In this document: one piece after another, positions 59,650 to 64,000 of the stretch
Numbering within the stretch: the first letter of the stretch is position 1
How the letters are laid out: each line of letters starts with the position of its first letter
Assembly (NCBI GenBank): GCA_905480335.1
Contig: CAJQPY010000021.1
Span: 1-64,000 of the forward strand
Reading direction: 5' to 3'
DNA from: an uncultured Ilumatobacter sp.
GTDB lineage: Bacteria; Actinomycetota; Acidimicrobiia; Acidimicrobiales; Ilumatobacteraceae
DNA length: 64,000 nucleotides
Translations under genes and position numbers: made by a program
The notes under the pieces: generated by a model
What the model was told of the DNA's origin: nothing
The model's input: the letters and a program-made list of their open reading frames with translations, nothing else
Database searches by the model: none

Positions 59650-62001
59650 ATGCCCAACGACCCCGCCCGGCTGTACCGACATCCATCCGATGTTGCGCGA
59701 CTGGTGTTCTGGCTGGGTGTACTCGGCGTTCTCCTCATGCTCGCAGTTCTCAGGGACGGCGAAATCGCGAGCATTTCGACCAAAATTCTCGCTTTGTTCG
59801 ACGCGCTGCCGGCTGCACTGGAGAACGGATTAGTCGGACTCGTCCAAATGTTGGCGACACTTGTGCCGATCATTGCGGTGTTCGTTCTCTACCGCTCGCG
59901 CCGTTGGCAGCTAAGCCTCCTGATGGTGCTGGCTTCGGTGATCGCGGCCATTGCCATGCCGCTCCTGACTGAATTCGTCGAGGAAAGTGTCCCGCGCGAC
60001 CTATTGGGCTACGCACAGGTCGAATCATGGTTCATCGGTAGTCAGTACCCGTCTGCTACGTACCTTGCCATTTTGACGGCGTGGCTCGTTACTGCCTCCC
60101 CCTGGATGACCCAACCGTGGCGACGCACCGGTTGGGTGTTCGTCGTCTTTGTTATGGCTGCCCGGATCCTGTCATCCACTGAGGTGCCGGTTCGCAATCT
60201 AATAATGCTCGCCGTCGGAGCAGCGGCGGGCTCGCTGGCACTCGTGATCTTTGGTGCACCGAGGCGTACCGTAGACATTGAGTCCGTGCGCTCCGCTCTA
60301 GGTCGCTCCGGCCTCAAAATTGACGGCATCCGTTCACAAGCCCACCGCCATCGCACACCGACCTTCATCGCCACCGCAACGAGCAGCGATCAGTGGTTCA
60401 TTAAGGTCCTCGGCCGCGATCAACGCGATTCAGATGCGCTCTTGCGTGTGTGGCGCAGTCTGACCGTCAAAGGGGTGGGCGGCGGCGTGCAGACGTCACC
60501 GCGCCGAGCTGTCGATCACGAAGCGCTCGCGATGAGCCTGCTCGGTGCGGTGGCGCCGACCCCAGCACCAATCGCCGTGCTCGGAACCATCGACGAAGCC
60601 GTCGTGCTCGTCTCGACGTTTGCCGATGGCGTACGGCTCGCCGATCAGCCTGAGGTGACCGACGAGGTCCTGCGCACGCTGTGGGGGCACGTCGCTCGAC
60701 TCCAGCATCGACACCTAGCCCACGGTTCACTCGATGCGACAAACGTAATGGTCAACGGTAATCAAGTGACCCTGGTCGATCTCTCCTCCGCAGATGTTGA
60801 CGCCAGCGATGCCACGATGGGCGCCGACGTCGCAGAGATGCTCGCGTCACTGGCTCTCATCGTCGGCGCGGACCGCGCTGTCGCAACGGCAGCAGAGGAA
60901 CTCCCACCCGACGTGCTTGAGCGAGCCGTGCCACTGCTGCAGGAGGCTGTGCTCTCGAAAGAAACCCGACGCAGCTACAAGGAACTTGGCGACGACCTCT
61001 TAGAGAATCTGCGAGACGCTGCGGCAGAAGCGGTTGGCATCGAGAAGGTCGCCATGGCTCCTGTCCGCCGGATCACGATCGGTGGTGCCGTCTCGCTCGT
61101 CGGCTCACTCGTGCTCGTCTGGTACGTCTTCAACCTTGCGGCAAACTGGGATCAGACTTGGGAGGCGTTCACGACCGCCAACCTCCTGTACGCCGTCCCA
61201 ATCATCTTGATGATGATTTCGACGTACTTCTCGGGCGCGATGAGTCTGATGGGCGCTGTCACGATCGACCTGGTCTACGCCCGAACTGTCGCAGTGATGT
61301 TCGGCCAGTCATACCTAAACCGGTTTACGCCGGCCAACGCCGGCGGCATGGCTATGCGTGTTCGTTACCTTCAGCTCAACGGCCTCGACACCGCCGTCTC
61401 TGCATCGGCGATCGCCCTAACGTCAGGGGCCAGCGGGGTTGCGCAGGTGGTCACGATCGTCGTATTCCTTATCTGGGGTGGGTCCAGCGACAAGCTGAGT
61501 GACTTCGAGTTCCCGGACATCGGCACGATTGTGGTGGCCATCGTCGTCGTCGGAGTAATCGCAACACTGTTCATGATCACCCGGTTCGGGCGAACCAAGA
61601 TCTGGCCCTGGGTTTCATCAGCGTTGTCGAAGATCCGTGAGTCGATCAGCGACCTCCTCAAGCGACCGAGCAAGCTCGGCCAATTGTTCGGCGGCGCTCT
61701 GCTAGGCAAGCTGGCCAACGTCGTGTCGTTCTGGGCAAGCATGCAGGCCTTCGGCGTCGACATCTCCTTCCCTAAGGCCGGTGCGATGTACATCATCGCG
61801 ACCACGATTGGCTCAGCCGTACCGACCCCCGGCGGTGTCGGCGGCGTCGAAGCCGCTCTCACCGCTGCACTGATCGCCTACGGCGTCGACAACGCAACCG
61901 CAGCAGCAATCGTGTTGTTCTTCCGCACCCTCACGTTCTGGCTACCGACGATTCCCGGCTACGGCTTCTTCCGCTATACCCAGGCGAGGGGCATCGTCTA
62001 G
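59650..62001 (+). CDS. Large membrane protein: N-terminal TM region, kinase-like domain and MprF/UPF0104-type flippase domain
   Basis: 783 residues in three parts. Residues about 15-210 hold six or so helices. Residues about 225-470 resemble a lipopolysaccharide/protein kinase fold: a KVLGRD strand, then HGSLDATNVMV with D362 and N365 in the catalytic loop, and VDLSSADV in the metal-loop position. Residues about 475-780 have seven to eight helices with the flippase motif VPTPGGVGGVEAAL. It probably moves a lipid-linked compound across the membrane, with the kinase-like part as sensor or modifier. Confidence 0.82.
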   Translation: MPNDPARLYRHPSDVARLVFWLGVLGVLLMLAVLRDGEIASISTKILALFDALPAALENGLVGLVQMLATLVPIIAVFVLYRSRRWQLSLLMVLASVIAAIAMPLLTEFVEESVPRDLLGYAQVESWFIGSQYPSATYLAILTAWLVTASPWMTQPWRRTGWVFVVFVMAARILSSTEVPVRNLIMLAVGAAAGSLALVIFGAPRRTVDIESVRSALGRSGLKIDGIRSQAHRHRTPTFIATATSSDQWFIKVLGRDQRDSDALLRVWRSLTVKGVGGGVQTSPRRAVDHEALAMSLLGAVAPTPAPIAVLGTIDEAVVLVSTFADGVRLADQPEVTDEVLRTLWGHVARLQHRHLAHGSLDATNVMVNGNQVTLVDLSSADVDASDATMGADVAEMLASLALIVGADRAVATAAEELPPDVLERAVPLLQEAVLSKETRRSYKELGDDLLENLRDAAAEAVGIEKVAMAPVRRITIGGAVSLVGSLVLVWYVFNLAANWDQTWEAFTTANLLYAVPIILMMISTYFSGAMSLMGAVTIDLVYARTVAVMFGQSYLNRFTPANAGGMAMRVRYLQLNGLDTAVSASAIALTSGASGVAQVVTIVVFLIWGGSSDKLSDFEFPDIGTIVVAIVVVGVIATLFMITRFGRTKIWPWVSSALSKIRESISDLLKRPSKLGQLFGGALLGKLANVVSFWASMQAFGVDISFPKAGAMYIIATTIGSAVPTPGGVGGVEAALTAALIAYGVDNATAAAIVLFFRTLTFWLPTIPGYGFFRYTQARGIV

Positions 62002-62128
62002 GGCCTCGGCGGCCGCCACGGTCTTCGACCGCTCGAGCAGTTCGGGTCTTTGGTCCGTTACCAGCCCATCTCGCATACTGATAGCTGCGGGCTCAAGGGA
62101 TGGGTCCGGGAACAAAGGGGAACACGCC

Positions 62129-63424
62129 GTGCGCAAACTCTCGCCGTCCGAGGCAGCTGGAATCATCACACCGGTCGACTCGCTCTCGGTGCCACTCGGA
62201 CCAGGAGTACCCGGTGAGTTCCTCCATGCCCTCGACAGCCGCGACGACTTCGAGGACTTCCAGGTCAATGGGGCGCTACTCCCCGATCTGTTTGGAGTTT
62301 TCACCAAACCGGGTGTGTCGTACCGGTCCGGCTTTTTCGGACCGGCTGAACGATTTCTGCTCAACGCTGGCGTCGATGTCCAGTTCGTACCGTCCGATTT
62401 TCGGGGCTTCATCAGCATGCTCCAGATGTTGAACACTCGTGTGGTTGCAACGATGGCATCACCACCCGATGCCGACGGCTGGATGAGCCTCTCACTGCAC
62501 GCAGGTGCGCACGTTGCCGAATTGCGCCGAGCCGCCGCCGACCCCGACCGAATCTGTCTACTCGAGACGAGCGAGCGATTCCCGCGGACACTTGGCATTG
62601 AGCCCCAGTACCGTCATGCGATGCACGTCGACGACGTCGACATCGTCGTCGAGGGTGACTACACGCCGATCAACCTCGCCGATGCACCCACCACGGACGT
62701 CGAATTGGCGATCGCCGGGTTCGCACTGCCGTTCATCCCCGACGGCGCAACGCTGCAAACCGGCATCGGAGGGATCCCGAATACCATTGCGACCGCCCTC
62801 GCGGACGGGCCCGGCTCGGGCTACGGAGTGCACTCAGAGATGTTCACGAGTGGACTGATGCGCCTGTCGCAGGCCGGCAAGGTCACTAACAAACACAAGG
62901 GCGTCTATGACGGCTACTCGGTCACAACTTTCGCCGCCGGAGTCCCAGAGCTTTACGAGTGGCTTGACGGTAACGAGGAGGTCCGCTTTCTCCCAGTAGA
63001 AATCATCAACTCGCCCGAAATCATCAGCGCCAACGACAATATGGTCACGATCAACGGCGCGATGGCAGTCGACCTGTCGGGCCAGATCGTTGCCGACACC
63101 ATCGGCGGCACTCAGTTCTCAGGCATTGGAGGACACGAGGATTTCGTTGCCGGCGCAGCAATCGAACTCAGCGACCGATCGCTGGTTTGTCTGCCGTCGT
63201 CCACGTCGGTTGACGGCGAATTCGTCTCGCGGATCACACCCAAACTGCCGACTGGATCCGTAGTTACCACACCTCGCCACATGGTCGACGTGGTGATCAC
63301 CGAGCATGGTGTCGCCGAGCTCCGCGGTCTGACGGTACGCGAACGTGCGCGCTCTCTCGCCTCAATCGGCCACCCTGAAGTGCGCGACGAACTGCTTGCG
63401 GTGGCCGAGGTCTGGCCGGGCTGA
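62129..63424 (+). CDS. Acetyl-CoA hydrolase/4-hydroxybutyrate CoA-transferase family enzyme
   Basis: 431 residues from GTG 62129. TLQTGIGGIPNTIA and YGVHSEMFTSG, in which Glu237 would form the glutamyl-CoA intermediate, are typical of class I CoA transferases and acetyl-CoA hydrolases. GGTQFSGIGGHEDFV and RHMVDVVITEHGVAELRG follow. It transfers CoA between small acids. It stands 127 bp after the flippase gene. Confidence 0.9.
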   Translation: MRKLSPSEAAGIITPVDSLSVPLGPGVPGEFLHALDSRDDFEDFQVNGALLPDLFGVFTKPGVSYRSGFFGPAERFLLNAGVDVQFVPSDFRGFISMLQMLNTRVVATMASPPDADGWMSLSLHAGAHVAELRRAAADPDRICLLETSERFPRTLGIEPQYRHAMHVDDVDIVVEGDYTPINLADAPTTDVELAIAGFALPFIPDGATLQTGIGGIPNTIATALADGPGSGYGVHSEMFTSGLMRLSQAGKVTNKHKGVYDGYSVTTFAAGVPELYEWLDGNEEVRFLPVEIINSPEIISANDNMVTINGAMAVDLSGQIVADTIGGTQFSGIGGHEDFVAGAAIELSDRSLVCLPSSTSVDGEFVSRITPKLPTGSVVTTPRHMVDVVITEHGVAELRGLTVRERARSLASIGHPEVRDELLAVAEVWPG

Positions 63425-63544
63425 CCCACCCTCCAACGAGTCGCCGGACTCCGAATCTGGGTGATGCCCGCCAACGATCCACAATGGTGCATCGAGATCG
63501 GCATTCTCGCGAGCAGCAATGTCTTCAAGAAAATGGAAGTCCCC

Positions 63545-63739
63545 ATGTCATCGCTCATTGAGCTAGGAACCAGCTCCACGATCACACGTGGACAAGCGGC
63601 CGCGCAGCTCCAAAGGTTAGCGGCCCACCCCAAACGTCATGGAGACGTCGAATTTAGACGTGATGGCCGACACTACGTGCTCGCGGTCGAGCTCCGACTC
63701 GGTGCTGACGGCAACAAACTTGAGAGGGAGATCAGCTAG
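63545..63739 (+). CDS. Small amphi-Trp-like domain protein
   Basis: 64 residues from ATG 63545, preceded by GGAAG. It follows the amphi-Trp pattern: a short beta start, helix (RGQAAAQLQRLAAH), a beta hairpin (DVEFRRDGRHYVLAVEL) and a charged end. The diagnostic Trp is not present. The open frame extends to 63461, but those residues look unlikely. Function unknown. Confidence 0.45.
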   Translation: MSSLIELGTSSTITRGQAAAQLQRLAAHPKRHGDVEFRRDGRHYVLAVELRLGADGNKLEREIS

Positions 63740-63764
63740 TGAGGACGGCCGAGGCGATCTCTGC

Positions 63765-64000
63765 GTGAGCCTTATTCGCCTGATCCGTTCGCACCTGGGT
63801 CCATACCGACGGCTGCTCGTCGTCGTGCTGGCCCTGCAGGCGATCCAGACTGCAGCGGCACTCACGTTGCCGACGCTAAACGCCGAAATTATCGACAACG
63901 GCGTTCTCAAGGGCGACAACGGTTACATCTGGCGCACGGGCGCGATAATGCTCGGGTTCAGCCTCGTCCAGATCGTGTTTGCCGTCGCTGCCGTCCGCTA
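63765..64000 (+). CDS. ABC exporter (fused TMD-NBD type), N-terminal part cut by window edge
   Basis: From GTG 63765 the first 78 residues are visible: IRLIRSHLGPYRRLLVVVLA, then ALTLPTLNAEIIDNGVL and a second hydrophobic helix. This is the standard start of type IV ABC exporters of the MsbA/EfrCD kind (TM1, periplasmic IIDNG, TM2). The ATPase part would be outside the window. It lies 25 bp after the small gene before it. Confidence 0.82.
   Translation, partial: MSLIRLIRSHLGPYRRLLVVVLALQAIQTAAALTLPTLNAEIIDNGVLKGDNGYIWRTGAIMLGFSLVQIVFAVAAVR

Noticed and set aside
1-64000. CRISPR arrays, rRNA genes, insertion sequences
   Set aside because: I saw no regularly spaced repeats, no rRNA segments and no transposase-like protein; the only mobile-element trace is the integrase end at the left edge.

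Overview
The window looks like chromosomal DNA of a high-GC, aerobic, catabolically versatile actinobacterium. Supporting traits are four class-I-type cytochrome P450s, LLM (luciferase-like) enzymes of the F420/FMN type, PPOX-fold flavin/F420 proteins, a GlnA3-like glutamine synthetase, many GTG starts, and ATGA/GTGA stop-start overlaps. A marine or soil Acidimicrobiia (Ilumatobacter-like) or a relative is my best guess. That placement is inference from gene content; no rRNA or marker gene is present.

Left edge (1-2.9 kb): the start of an integrase gene with a translationally coupled excisionase-like gene. Two identical 42-bp copies of the 3' half of a tRNA-Gly (CCC-type anticodon loop) follow, at 790-831 and 2786-2827. 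They bracket a 2-kb segment that holds one P450. Only the right copy keeps the CCA end and a terminator, so this looks like tandem integration at one tRNA-Gly gene. No complete tRNA gene lies in the window.

Oxygenase region (3-15 kb): a PhyH-type dioxygenase, an MpaB/Lcp-like (DUF2236) oxygenase, three further P450s, a DHA2-type MFS exporter, an Asp-nucleophile alpha/beta hydrolase, a SnoaL-like protein, a holin-like membrane protein and the decayed STAS end of a SulP permease.

Central regulon (15.5-39.4 kb), the most interesting part. It holds four Rieske oxygenases of two subtypes, three VOC/glyoxalase proteins, a HyuA/HyuB ATP-dependent hydantoinase/carboxylase pair, an acyl-CoA ligase, a cupin, an O-methyltransferase, an MDR oxidoreductase, an LLM enzyme and two TrzA/AtzA-like amidohydrolases. 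A complete BMP-type ABC importer (lipoprotein, dual ATPase, two permeases) is encoded in the same stretch. A FadR-type (GntR/FCD) regulator lies at the right end. I find six copies of a 19-bp operator of the form TGGTNNG-N5-CNNACCA. Each is in a promoter of this cluster, including the regulator's own. Together they describe a self-contained, substrate-induced uptake and degradation system whose substrate is unknown; an N-methylated heterocycle or similar N-containing compound is one possibility.

Right part (39-64 kb): a HdeD-DUF389 fusion; a PPOX protein; an operon of iron alcohol dehydrogenase, GlnA3-like synthetase, P-loop kinase, LLM and SDR; an operon of ABM monooxygenase and two amidohydrolases; an S51 peptidase; an unusual SDR with an N-terminal zinc ribbon; a SpoU methyltransferase; DUF808; a D-aminoacylase-like protein; an alpha/beta hydrolase with an aldo/keto reductase; a GcvR-like ACT protein; a three-part flippase/kinase membrane fusion; a CoA-transferase; and the start of an ABC exporter.
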